Of a stretch of DNA of 64,000 nt, positions 51,767 to 63,451 are shown in pieces. The stretch covers positions 744,001 through 808,000 of the forward strand of contig JAVHKY010000055.1 of assembly GCA_035079385.1 (NCBI GenBank), given 5' to 3'. Every line of letters begins with the position of its first letter. The stretch's first letter is position 1. This stretch comes from Aspidiotus rigidus. Lineage: Eukaryota; Arthropoda; Insecta; Hemiptera; Diaspididae. The notes under the pieces are model-generated. The model saw nothing but the letters and a program-made list of their open reading frames with translations, was not told the DNA's origin and made no database searches. The translations under genes were made by a program, and so were the position numbers.

Positions 51767-52985
51767 TGGACACAATGAATACAGAGCTGATTTTTTCATG
51801 GAATGTTCAGAACCTTTCTCTGAAAGTGTCCTCAAAAAGCCCCGCGAATCCTAATAGGGCTTCCCCTTTTACAGGGGGGCAAAGAGGGAAAAATTGAGTT
51901 TTTCGTCAATAACTCGATAACGAGTGATCCTACAAAAAAAAGTTCCAACCAAAAATTGTTCTACGCCCGATTTCCTACGAAAAATCTTTTATTACTTTTT
52001 TCTAAAAATTGATAGTTTTGTCCTTATAGCGCGCTAAAATTATACCTATCACTTATGCACGTGTTTGCGCGTGACAGAAGTACATGCAAAAAGTATACGC
52101 GCTTACGCTCCTACCTTCCTACGCGTGTCTCCGCGTGTCTCTTCGTTATTTGTGTTATTTTTTTTAGGCTTGGCAGATTAGGTTTTGAAATGGAAATATG
52201 TAAATGTGCCGGTATAGGTTTTTTTCGTGGAATATGTTTAAAATGGTCTCCTGATAAACAATTAAACATACTAATAATCCACAGCGATCAGAGATGAAAC
52301 CAAAAATTTTAGAAATCGCCCAACTTTCAATCCAGCTTTTCAGCTCGAGTTTTTGGGCTAATTCGACATATAGATCGTGAAATTTGTAAGAAATTTGACG
52401 AGGAACAACTTTTGCTCGAAACTTTTTTTCCCCTGGTGCGTAGTTTTCGATTTATGTATTCTTAAAAAACTAATTTCTTTAGTATTTTGACCCCCTTTGG
52501 GGGAGAGCCACCTTTTTGATCGCTATAGATTTTCAGTATGTTTATCAGGAGACCATTTTAAACATGATCCACAAAAAAAACTTATGCCGGCATTTATTTC
52601 CATTTACTCTTATTTTTGAGCCTAATCTTCCTGGGTTAATACGCGTATAGCGCATTCATGACGCCTATTACGCGTACATGACAAGAAGGTGGGTAAGTGT
52701 GACGCGCTCTAGCGACTTAAATCTGAACTTGAACGGAAAAAGTCATGGAACATTTTTTGTAGGAAATTTGGCGTAGAAGAATTTTTATATGCAATTTTTT
52801 TTGTAGGATCACTCGTTATCGAGTTATTGACGAAAAACTCAATTTCCTCCCCTTTACCCCCCTGTAAAAAGGAAAGCCCACCTGGGATTCACGAGGATTT
52901 TTGACTACACCATTAGGAGAGGCTTCCGAACATTTCATGAAAAAATCAGCTCTGTATTCTTCGTGTCCAGGTAGATGTTTTCCTT
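51767..52985. repeat. 1.2-kb imperfect palindrome
   Basis: Left arm: GGACACAATGAATACAGAGC, GAAAAATTGAGTTTTTCGTC, AATAACTCGATAACGAGTGA, ATGGTCTCCTGATAAACA. The right arm repeats these inverted (52975 down to 52545). Centre near 52380. Arms about 500-600 bp, diverged with indels. Both arms hold the frame EYRADFFMxCSE, so they derive from one sequence. Confidence 0.88.
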
Positions 52986-52989
52986 TCTT

Positions 52990-54432
52990 AGTGTAACGCA
53001 TTGAAACAGTTGGAACAACGGGCAAAGTGAGAAGCAGTTTTATTAAGTCGAAATTCCTTGTTTTTTACGATCTTTTTTTCGCTCATTTCTTCATCCAGAG
53101 GGAGTCAGAACGTTGAAATTTATCTAAAACTTTATTCAAATAAGAATAAGATTTTTAAAAAATACTCCACGTCAATAGGTAAACGCGTTCAAATAACAGA
53201 CATACAAACATTCTACTTCATATTTTAGAAGACTTCCGTACTTCCAGTAGCTTTAAGAAAAATAATGAAAAGAATACACCTTTAATGTGCTGTAATTTAG
53301 AAGGTAGCATTATTAAAATCCGGTTCTCGAGAATACAGGATGTGAGGATAGGGGAGAAATACAGTAGACAGTTGCGTGTAGGTACCCTTCTTTGGTGGAT
53401 TGAATCGCGTCAAGTGACGCATCGCGCTAAGTGACGCGCGCGTACAGCGAGGACACACAATTTTTAATGAGAACTTTCTTTCTGCGGGAGCTAAAATTTT
53501 CATTTATGGCCTAAAATTTGTTCTGTATTAATACAAATATGAGGCCAAGATTTCAAGTCGATAGGTAGAGCGGTTCTTAAGTTATAAGAGGACACACAGA
53601 CAAACATTCTATTTTATATACTTAGATACGTATGGGTATTGGTAATGATGTGGTTGACACGCGTAATGCAAGGCGACATTAGATCTTACTCCTGACAGAG
53701 GACGGTTGTATATAAGAAAAAATAATAATGGTGGACGTGAAGCTTCCAGCTTCTCTTCTCCTCCTACCCCTAAAGTTGTTTATGAGAGCGTTCTCATTTA
53801 GAGATATTATACACTAAAACTGGTCGGTTGTACCACCCATATCATCAGTGTATCTTGGTTTACTTGTGATTGATACATACAGACCCAAATCTTGTTTATT
53901 TCTTATACCTATTCCTATACTTATTTTAAAGATTTATGGCTTGTTAATCACATTTTTCGCACGTGTTATAAAGAGTGACTGATACTCTTTACCCGCGATA
54001 AATACAATGAAATACTTAAGTACGAAGTATTATTATATATATATATATACATTCAATACCGTTGTGTGCTAATTTTTGATCGTTTCTGAAGTGGAATCTT
54101 TATTTGAATAGGTACCCATTCATTTTACATTCCGGTATGCACATGTTAGCTTGATAAAGATTGACGCAATCTTTAGAAATGATAGATAAGGAAATATTGA
54201 CAAGAAATACAAACAATTAAAAACTTTTGTGGTGCGGGATTGATTGACATGCAAATTGTACCATATATAAGTAAGTATTATGTAGGTAGGCATGTTGCAA
54301 CGGAGCTTCGCATATTTTCTTCGTTGGTTTACATTTTATTTGCCTGTAGAATCCGCTTCGTGAAGCCTTATGTTTTTCAAGTTCATATTTCGAGGCGAGA
54401 TTAATCGTTACCTAGTTTAAAAAGCAGTCGTT
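52990..54432. other. Upstream region of the GH31 gene
   Basis: 53160-53230 and 53500-53620 share CAATAGGTA-A-CG-TTC and ACAGACAAACATTCTA, like RTE-type LINE 3' ends. A (TA)n run sits at 54034-54048. I see no certain promoter element. Confidence 0.5.
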
Positions 54433-54607
54433 ATGACGAAATTAAGTTTAATCGAGATCGAGATGCGGTTTCCATTATTATTGTTGATTTTTTTCATTTG
54501 CTCGACATTCTTCGGTATAACAATAACCTCTGATCTAACCTACGAATCAAGAGTACGGGTAAAATCCAACGGTTTAGAAATAAAACCTATCCTCCGAGTC
54601 AATAGCG
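54433..54607 (+). CDS. GH31 glycosidase (MYORG-like), exon 1
   Basis: Encodes a basic/acidic start (MTKLSLIEIEMRF) followed by a hydrophobic stretch LLLLIFFICSTFFGITI that serves as signal peptide or membrane anchor, then SRVRVKSNGLEIKPILRV. The donor GGTAAGT at 54608 leaves one base. That base plus the first two of the exon at 63452 form Glu in the correct frame, which is the reason for joining them across an 8.8 kb intron. The pairing is an inference from phase and family layout (N-terminal anchor, then beta domain). Confidence 0.68.
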
Positions 54608-54619
54608 GTAAGTGTAAAA

Positions 54620-55700
54620 AACACTCACGCAGTATAGCGTGAGTAGTACACGACTTTTCTGCTTACACATTCAAAACTCATTAAATCGAGTCACTACACC
54701 CACTCTTTTTCTTAGAATAAATACCAATCACCTATATCAGTCAAGCCGGATATTATTTGTAGAATGAATAAAGTCTTATCACCATCACGTCACATCAAAC
54801 TGGTTACAGAGTAAAAGTACCCATAATCTCATAAGGAAACCTAAATTTCATTTTATTCAATCCAAAATGAAAAATTTTCTCAACAGTGTTAATATTATTC
54901 ATATTTGGAACGATGTTCAGAATTATCATATATATAATCACCGATAAAGTAGGTAACTTATGTAGCCGCGAATGAAAAAACGTGTTTTAACGGAAAAATG
55001 CTTCTTGAGAGAGAGAGAGAGAGAGAACAAACTTCTTGATTTCAAAAAGAAATATAATAAGTGACATGGGCTACGAAAAGGAGACTTGTGTTAGTCTTTC
55101 TTACTAAAGTGCCTAGGTTTGTCAGAAGTGAGACAAAAAAATTCTCATTTCCGTAGCCCAAATCACATAATTATGTAGAAAAATAAAAAACGGCAATTGA
55201 AAATAATATTCTCATCTCCTGAGACACCCCAAATCAACTATAAACTACTATCAATTACGTATGTACACGAAAAAATAATGTATTCAAATCAATAATAAAA
55301 TATTTAAGAATGAAGTCACCAAGAAAGGCTTGCAGCACACTTGATGAAGACAAAAAAATTGCCCTCTATTATTCAAACTCAAGATTTAACAAAACAAAAT
55401 TGAAAGCTCTAGATGCAGTGGGAAGGGAGATACAAGGGTACTAAATTGAAGAATGAATAAAACATTATTGAAATAAAAGAAACTCAATGAACCCTTCGTC
55501 AAGAATGAACCAACAAAGAATGAACGTTAAATAAAAGGTTCTTCATCACAATACACGTACTTACTGATAACGAGTACAAGGATAGAAAAATCCGTTTCTG
55601 GTAAGGTAATAGCAAGAACTCGTAATAGTGAGAAATTCTTCAAAAAAATGAAAATTTCTCGAGAACTACCCATCCGATTCTCAAAAACATTGCATATGCA
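54620..55700 (+). repeat. Composite interspersed repeat, partial copy C
   Basis: CTCACGCAGT-GCGTGA, TACACGACTTTTC, CGTCACATCAA-CTG and CATAAGGAAACCT match 860-1085; 55230-55700 matches 2300-2860. It begins only a few bases after GH31 exon 1. Confidence 0.7.
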
Positions 55701-56435
55701 AGTCGGTAAAACGCGTTGTGTCGCTTTTAATTATACTTAGTTATTATATTAATTCTGTGACGTTCCACCAATCACTGGATACCTACAGAAGATAAAGAAC
55801 AGTTACGAAAAACCGAATTCACTTGTACCAAAAATTTACAACACTTCTGTACACTTCAAATACACGAACACCGCGTATGCAATCACAGTTAATGCGAGAG
55901 CACAATAATCACATTTATTCCGGTTATTTCTTGGGCTTATATATATCCGTGGACGCTATTCCAGATATTTCCTCAAGGTTCTAGACGGCGCGGCGGTTAA
56001 ATTAAAATTAGGTATACAACTTATCCTTCTCGTCTTTTCTCGATTCTGCTCTTGTTATCGCGGTCTTGTATACCCCACAATACAGTTGGCGATCAAAATA
56101 TTTTTCCCATTTTCACCGACTAAAGACTATCTACACAAATATTAAATTTTGGGTAGGTATGGTTGAGAATGGGTTTCCAGTGCATTAATTTATGCCAATA
56201 ATGTCATGTAAAATGGAGGAACAGAAGAAACCTTGAGACTCGAATAGATGAGTCCTGGCTAAAGTCAATGCTACATTCAAGTTAATGGAAGTGACAACTG
56301 CTCCATTTGGCGCAGAATAGGATGGGACTTATCATTTTGCGAACTAGTGTAGCTGTGAATAGTATAGGCAAAGAAAATCCCCACATGTATCTTTGTTAGT
56401 CGCTTCCGCACAGTGAATGATGTCACTATCTCCAA

Positions 56436-57110
56436 TTGATGGCATCTTGCGCGGTCACTCGTAGCACTGGGAGCAAGGTTGCAGAACAACAAACAGTACT
56501 TCCGTGCGTTTCAAAAACACCAGCACTAAAATATGTCTCGACCTCACAGAAATCCCCAAAAGCGACAAAGCTACTTACATCCATCAAATCAAAAATCTAC
56601 TTCAGGACTACCTTCACCACACTCTCTGCCTATGTGACGGATCTAAAACAACAAAAAAAAACAGCATATGCATACTCTATCAATGGAAAAATTACTTCTC
56701 ACCGAATCCGCAACATCGCCTCCATTTTTACAGCTGAACTCATGGCCATACATTCCTGCCTCTCCCAACTCGCTCAACTTTCCCCTAATGGAAAATTCCT
56801 TCTCCTCACCGACTCACTCTTTCACTCCACTCACTTACCGATACATACACTTCTAACCGCTCACCCAATGCATTCTCCTTACACTCCTCACACTTAACTC
56901 AATTAACTCCGAAATAATATTCATATGGATACCGGGTCACATTAATTTTCAAGAACACGATACAGTTGACCAAGCCGCCAAAACTACCATCTTCTTCAAT
57001 AAAATATCTGACAAAGCTCCCTCCTACCAGCCCTTGATTATAAAAATCACTACCGTTCCCTCATAACTCAATCCTGGTACACCTTGAGGAAAAATCAAAC
57101 TAAGTAACAA
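56436..57110 (+). pseudogene. Non-LTR retrotransposon RNase H remnant
   Basis: LCDGSKTT (first catalytic Asp) is in one frame, then AYSINGKITSHRIRNIASIF, TAELMAIHSCLSQLAQLSPN and LLLTDS in another, then FIWIPGHINFQEHDTVDQAA after a further shift. These are the ordered RNase H motifs of Jockey/I-type elements. At least two frameshifts; RT absent. It lies in GH31 intron 1. Confidence 0.78.
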
Positions 57111-57312
57111 CAAACTCCTCGCCATCAAAAAAATTCCTATCCCCTGGTCATCCTACTTAGTTGAAGTTTCATCGCTGCAGCAATAGTCGACTAATACACG
57201 AATAACGAAATCCATAGCAATGAAAAATCAACCCATTTTCAATATCTCTCTTCAAACTCTCTCATTAATCCTTTTCCACTGTCTACGAATTTCGGTTACG
57301 AATTACGTATAA

Positions 57313-57387
57313 ATGATAACAAACATTTGCGATACGATGTCGGATCAGCAGACGCCGACTCTGCAGTTCCCGATGGTTCCAATCGAT
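57313..57387 (+). CDS. Possible first coding exon of an unknown gene
   Basis: After an in-frame stop, a 25-codon frame MITNICDTMSDQQTPTLQFP-MVPID ends at a perfect donor GTAAGT. A candidate second exon at 57545 (IPNVPSMTTMV) follows a TTAG acceptor in the same phase. Composition (Pro, Thr, Gln) is gene-like but no family is recognised. It would be nested in GH31 intron 1. Confidence 0.3.
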
Positions 57388-58534
57388 GTAAGTACTTATT
57401 CTTAGACAATTCGACTCTTCTTATTATTCTGGTTCGACCCGTTAAGGACTTGTACGATCCACGACCTTCATTTTCTTTTATTTCTAATCGACTTACTCTC
57501 GTTCACGAGACTGACGGATAGATGTTTTATTCTCTGTCCGTTAGATTCCCAATGTTCCGTCGATGACGACCATGGTACACATTCGGACACGTTTTGGACT
57601 TATAATTATTCGATTTATCCTCTTAATTAAATAATAGTATATTACGCTATAAGGGACGGAGGAGAGCGATTTTTATACGAGCGCTTTGGCGACCCGAGCC
57701 GCGGCGAGGGCCACCATGCAGCGCGAGTATCGCTTTCCTCCGTTCACGTGTGGCGTACGCAATTTTTCAGTTCACATGTATAAAAACGCAAACGCGAGAT
57801 GATCTAGAATTAAAATTTTCACTTTTTTATCAGAGCATCATAACATTGTTGATGGAAAACGAAATTGTAATTTTCTTACAATTGATGAACACAAGGAAAA
57901 ATTCGAGTGTTGTACCTATTTAAAATTATTAAAAGATCATTTTCGTCCGCGATCGCCAAAATGTTCGGCGCATACAGAATACGCGCATGCGCGCAACCCA
58001 ACTCTTCCAGCTCTAAAGTAAAAAAACGCGTCTTCGCGTCCTACAATGAAGCACCGAAGGAACGCGTTCTTATTCATGTGAACCGATCACTTGTTTTTTG
58101 TATAGGGTAAAAATTTGTACCTTCCAGTCGTACATATCCATGAGAACACAACCTGACATTATAACACAAGAACACACATTTTCTTCAATTGAAAGTCATT
58201 TTACCAATTTTTTTCCACTCTTTGCTTCTCAAACATCTTTCACGACTGAATCGGAAAAAAACTGTAGTCTTGACTTTAGCCAGGACGCATATCTCTTGAA
58301 GTCCTGAGATTTTTCCCTTTTCTCCAATCTTCTTGACATTATTAATAATTGTGACCTGTCACGAGAAAAAACCCTTAGTCGTCAACAAATCGATCTAGCG
58401 AACGGGTTCAACGGTCGTGACAGGTCACATATTCAGACACTGAAAAATCATTTCGACCATACTTATGTACATGCATTAATACAATATTGAATATTAAGTA
58501 AACGGTCTTCAAATAAAAAAAACAAAAACAAAAA

Positions 58535-59098
58535 TCAAGATAGTAAAGCAGATTGCAGAAGCCAATGGCTACCATAGAGGTGTGGTGGACGGAGTCTTTG
58601 GGAAAATGGAAACAAAGAAGAGAACCCTTGATGGCATAGTGAGGAAGTACTCCGGATCGATATCATATATAGGAAAGTACACGTAAACGAGGTGATAAAG
58701 GCGTTCAATATGTAAATGATAATAACCAACCCATGGTGAGGAGAATCAGCAATGCAATGACCAGACGGAAGAAAAGGACAAGGGAAGCTTGAAACTCAGT
58801 TGTAAGCAGTGCCAGGGTATCTACATTGGTGAGACTGGGAGAAAGATTGAGATCAAGAAAGAGGAACACAAAAAGTCAAGGGAGAAAGAAGATGGTAAGT
58901 CACTGTATTGGTAAACACTGTAACAAAAAACACCACAATAAAGAAAGAATATTTGAAATAATATATGTAGAGAATTGCACAAAAAGAAGAAAACTCTGGG
59001 ATCAAATAGAGATTGCAAAAGCAAGGAGGAGGAAAGCCAGCTCCTTGAACAATGTAATCACGTTTGATAGCAAAAAATTATTCGGACTGGTAATTGGA
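58535..59098 (+). pseudogene. Penelope-like element, RT end and GIY-YIG nuclease
   Basis: IKIVKQIAEANGYHRGVVDG resembles the end of Penelope RT, then CKQCQGIYIGETGRKIEIKK is the Cys-containing GIY-YIG nuclease start (GIYIGxT), and after frameshifts NKERIFEIIYVENCTKRRKL, WDQIEIAKARRR and LNNVI. Several stops and shifts make it inactive. Confidence 0.78.
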
Positions 59099-60419
59099 TG
59101 AGAGAAGAAGAACAGAACCAACCAATAAGATGGCAGCAAACCAGGTAGCCAATAGAAACGCAGTATTTAGGTCAAAAGAATGAACCAATTGCTAAGCAGT
59201 ATGTTGTAGCCAATAAGAAGATAATGTCATATTATTTCAAGAAAAGATTTCTAACAGTGAACCAACCACAACACAGCATTGTTATAGCCATTAAGATCAC
59301 TCTGTTATACTATAAAAACTCATATTTAAGACCTTGTTCTCCAGTTTTACGACACAACTGGTGATGGGTGACATCTGAAAGTACTCTTGTAAAAGGCGCG
59401 TAAAGTAGAATTGTACACTGGAAAAACATTTTTGTTTTCCAAGAGCCATTTTTTTTTAAACTATATATTTCATTAAATGGATACAAAGTACATAACAGAC
59501 TGAGGGGGGACTGTACCTATTGGTTTATCAGCCCACCTCAGCCTATGCAAAGAGTTACATAGTGCATCTACATTGTATAATTTACACAGTTTTATTCTTT
59601 AAGATTATGGATACTAATTTCCTCCAACCATTCTCTTTAGAGCTGTAATCAAAGGCATTCCCTCATTATGGTTTAGCATATTCTTATTTCGCATAAACTA
59701 TTATACTCAAGGATCTTATGTAATGCACCATCTTTCTCACAGGAGCAGTTTACCCACATGCGCAGTAAGAAATTGAGTGAAATAGAAATCAGTTGTGAAA
59801 TATCTCATTTTGATCCTCTCATTGATGTTAGGAAGAAGGGAGTGGGTGAAACGACCTGTGTCGCCAAAACACTCCTTCAGCAAACTTTGTTTCGTTCCCT
59901 TATTAGGTAGCGTAATCTACTATTTGGAATGCCTGTGCCTTCCAGTCTAGTTTTATGAGGGTCTCATGAGCTGGCCTGTATCCACATTCCACCTGCAGAC
60001 TTACAAATTAAGTGAGAATTTGTTCTTTTCATTTTTTCATTCTTTTTTTTTCTTTTTTTTTTTGAATTATTCTCAGATAGGTATTAATAGTGTAGATTTC
60101 GGCGAAAAGAACGTCACTTCTTTATTTGAACCTATATGCAAACAATGTTACTGTATATCGGAGGTACTTATCAATGAACTAATTACATCACATTCAAAAT
60201 CTCTCCGGTTGTCTTCGTATTCAAGTACCATAATAATTTCACTTCACTATTATTTGAAACTAGGCTTTTTCTATTCTTATGAAGCGTCATTTTACCTATC
60301 TAAAAAAACATACTTACTAACGAGAGAGAGAGAGAAAAAAAAAAAAAAAAATAGTACGTCGCGTGATTGCAACGTCATCCATTTCTTTGCGAGTGAATTG
60401 CGAACACGTTTCCTATGGC
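59099..60419. other. 3' flank of the Penelope-like relic; no gene
   Basis: 59340-59400 (TACGACACAACTGGTGATGG, ACATCTGAAAG) could be the pseudo-LTR of the element. T-rich and A-rich runs at 60047-60062 and 60335-60351. Nothing else is supported. Confidence 0.45.
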
Positions 60420-60740
60420 TCAGTTCTGCGAGACACTTTCGCTCGCGACGGACCGTTTTCCGTACATTTTGCCCGTCCGGCAGCTGACGCTTGGCGGTAC
60501 TCCTTGCAATTCATCGCGAAGTAATTGCGCGAGTGGTTGCGTTGGGTTAGCTACAGCTTTTCTCTTCAGGTTCTCCAGGACAGCTTCCGCCTTACACGCC
60601 GTTTGGTTGGGCGCGTGCGTATGCGGGGATGTCTCTGGATCTTTGAGGACGGTTATTGGGTCAAGAGGGCCGGCAGCCGCCACCGTTACTGCGCGGGCCG
60701 TACATTCTCGTGCTCTTACTCTCTGGCAATCCCAGTACAC
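60420..60740 (-). pseudogene. MULE-type transposase, FLYWCH-end fragment
   Basis: Reads PETSPHTHAPNQTACKAEAV, LENLKRKAVANPTQPLAQLL and RDELQGVPPSV: the His-containing end of a FLYWCH-like finger and the conserved helices that follow in Mutator-like transposons and domesticated FLYWCH proteins. It is GC-rich compared with its surroundings. No stop inside the matched part, but the neighbouring domains were not found. Confidence 0.6.
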
Positions 60741-60981
60741 TTAATTGCGTTGTTGATGCGATTTGATATATAGGTAACCGTTAAGCACTAATTTCTTTGC
60801 AACAATTCTAGCCACTAGTTCGGTTAAATTCAGCTCCTTTCTCTTCGACTGCACACGAGTTTATGATTATCACGCAGGTAGCAATTTGTACAAAGATTTC
60901 AGTAGAACAATAATTATTGCTTAGCCTTTGTTCAAATGCGTTCAGCGTTCAAATGAATGAACCCTGTTACACATTTTGCAG

Positions 60982-61098
60982 TGTTGAACAAATAACGTGC
61001 GGCACCCGTTTCACGGAGCAGCACGATCGAGTCCTGGTCAACAGAGTTTTTCGACTGTATGAAGAAATTGATACCAAAAAGTTTACAGAGTTGGGAAA
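60982..61098 (+). CDS. Possible orphan exon, unassigned
   Basis: Between TTTTGCAG and donor AAGTAAGT, 117 bases read EQITCGTRFTEQHDRVLVNR and VFRLYEEIDTKKFTELGK. Charged helical composition is protein-like. Its phase (2 in, 2 out) does not fit the GH31 gene, whose intron is phase 1. It may be a transposase helix-turn-helix piece or an exon of a nested gene. Confidence 0.3.
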
Positions 61099-62221
61099 GT
61101 AAGTGTCGGGTAAATGGATTGGGGGGGGGGGGGAATCGTGTAAAAAGTCTATTGGGGAAAAAAATTGTCGAGCGATTGGATTCGGATTTTTGACCCCAAA
61201 CGGTAATAAATAACTCAATGGGTTAGTTATTTATTACGTGTCATGCCTTTCTGATCCATGGATGGTATGGGGCAGTTGAGTAGGTCCATCTTGAAGTAAT
61301 CATCGACATCCAAGATGGCGTTTGATGCGCTAGATGGCGTTTGATGCGCTGCGCTTCAGCTAAATTTTCATTTGCTATGCCGGAATGAAAGACCTGGTAC
61401 TGCATAGTCACCAGCACACAGTTCAAGATCAATGCCTTAAACATCATTCATACAGATACTCCACGATACAGTGATTGCATAAAATCATGCGCGCTCTGTT
61501 TCAAATTTTCATACATTAATTTCACTTAGCAAGTACCAAAAGAGCTCCTAAAATGCGTTAGGCCTGTAGGTATTGCACGCACCCAGTACAGTGCAGTATA
61601 TGTTTCAGGCTGTAACGAGAAAAACTATCAAGCCTTTGAATCTCGTTATAGTCGATACCGGCTGTAATTTGTATTAACATCAACTAGGTACGCAAAATTT
61701 TTCAACTTCGAGACTTTGAAAAATGTCTTCTCGCTATTAGTTTGCATGATTAATAAAGTGCTTGTCGCGACCAAACGACAAAACATTATTGTATATGAAT
61801 TACTTAATCGTACATAAGTATACATGTATAGACTGTACGCTAGCCAACTATACGCCGGGCTGTTTACTTTTATTTTTGTCACGCCGGAATACACAACATT
61901 GCTACATTTCATACACTCTGTTCACGTTTCTAGAAAAGGCTCAAAAAAAGCTGCATTTTCATCACTCATCACCCTACCTCGATGAACATTAATATTTATT
62001 TATTCAAGAGGTTTTGGTTCTTGGTGTAAGTACATAATAATAATAATATAATAGTAATAATAACAGCCTTAATTACCCCAATTTTTGGCCAACGGCCTCG
62101 CAACTATAATTAACTGATAGTGCGGTATACAGGTCTACACTTCGGCACGGTGACCAAGTCCGGATTGGGAAGGTGACGAATTAAGCGTCATTATCATCTT
62201 TATCTCATTTTTTCCTACATT

Positions 62222-62655
62222 TATGTGACGCACGACTCTGTCGGGCGCCACAAGTTGGTCTAAAATTGATAAATTCGTACATATTTGGAATAGCTAACTC
62301 GCCTCTGCACGTTAAATCGATTAACGGTAATTCACTCCGCGAAACCGCGAAATATCGCGGATGTTTACGCTACGAAAATGACTTAGGTACGAAGAAATTG
62401 TATATACAATCAATCACGTGTACCCGTGAATTTTCGCGATATACAACGGATGTTATGTCTATAAGGAAACTGCATAGTATATATAAAGGCGTTTAGCAAA
62501 AAATGTGACAACTGTACGTTTTGAAAAACTCCACATCCTCCTGGATGTTTAGTCTATCACTGAAACTGTACATACTTACCATTAGCTGTACCAATCAATT
62601 TTGCTTCATTTGCTTAAATTCCATTATTGTTCAATTGCACATCCCCCACTAAGCA
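62222..62655 (-). repeat. GCGTCACA repeat family, copy 3
   Basis: Inverse of 4785-5122: on the plus strand TGTGACGCACGACTC, CGCCACAAGTTGG, GGAATAGCTAACTCGCCTC, ATCGATTAACGGTAA and ATGTTTAGTCTATC, extending to a CAATTGCAC end. 61099-62221 before it has a G run at 61123 and no supported gene. Confidence 0.65.
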
Positions 62656-63043
62656 AATTGTACCCGATTCTTTTGATATATAAGACATAGACTTGTAGAA
62701 TGTTAGGCAGTTAATCTGATAAAAGTTTAAAAGGCTCAAGAGAAAATTGTTCATTCGTGTACAGTTCGCAATCGCAAATTTCGTTCGGAATAAATAAGAA
62801 TTTTCCGATTTGAAGGATTTATTTTTAACTATCGCATAATTGGCATATACAACGACATCATCTAGATTTTTTATCTCTTAAACCGTCTCCGTTTTCGTTC
62901 GAAGCTATCTCTTCGTCGTAATCAGAGTTTTTTCCCTCGTTTCCGCGATCGACTTTCGCAGCCGTAACACATTCGCTCTTCACAATTTATTTGTATTGCG
63001 CCAACGTAACTATGTGCGAGATGGGGAAGGCTGGTTTAGCCGA

Positions 63044-63331
63044 TTAACCGCGTCTTCTCGACGCTGAACCAGATCCACAACCATTCCGTCTCACACATAG
63101 GCCCGTTCGAGCGTTTTGATACTGTCGGTAAATCCCACTTCTGAATTTATCCGACTCGATGCTGAAACGGGTTGATCGGCTCAGTGACGTTAGCACGTAA
63201 CACTGTGTTCGAAATGAGCTTTCGTGAATAAACTTGTTACGGCTAACGCTTATCAGCAGCTCATGGTATCGAACCTCGAACCTTTGAATCACAAAGCCGA
63301 GATTCTACCACTGCTGCGCCACTGAGCCCGG
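63044..63331 (-). repeat. tRNA-derived SINE
   Basis: On the minus strand 63330-63264 reads GGCTCAGTGGCGCAGCAGTG (A box TGGCGCAGCAGTGG) and then GGTTCGAGGTTCGATACC (B box GGTTCGATACC), the internal pol III promoter of a tRNA. The anticodon arm is CTTTGTGATTCAAAG, too short for a normal tRNA. The downstream part to about 63000 (TTAATCGGCTAAACCAGCC, GCAATACAAATAAA) looks like the SINE body and tail. Confidence 0.6.
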
Positions 63332-63451
63332 AGTAACTACATAGTATAATATTAATTAGAGAATTAATTACTGTGTAATTAGGCTATTCTAACACGTGAC
63401 GAATGGAAGAACATTTTTGTTTATCTAGAGAACTGTTTGTATAATTTACAG

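Noticed and set aside
59966..60487. 173-codon plus-strand frame
   Set aside because: It spans T-rich and A-rich runs and the antisense of a MULE-type fragment; composition is that of random AT-rich DNA.
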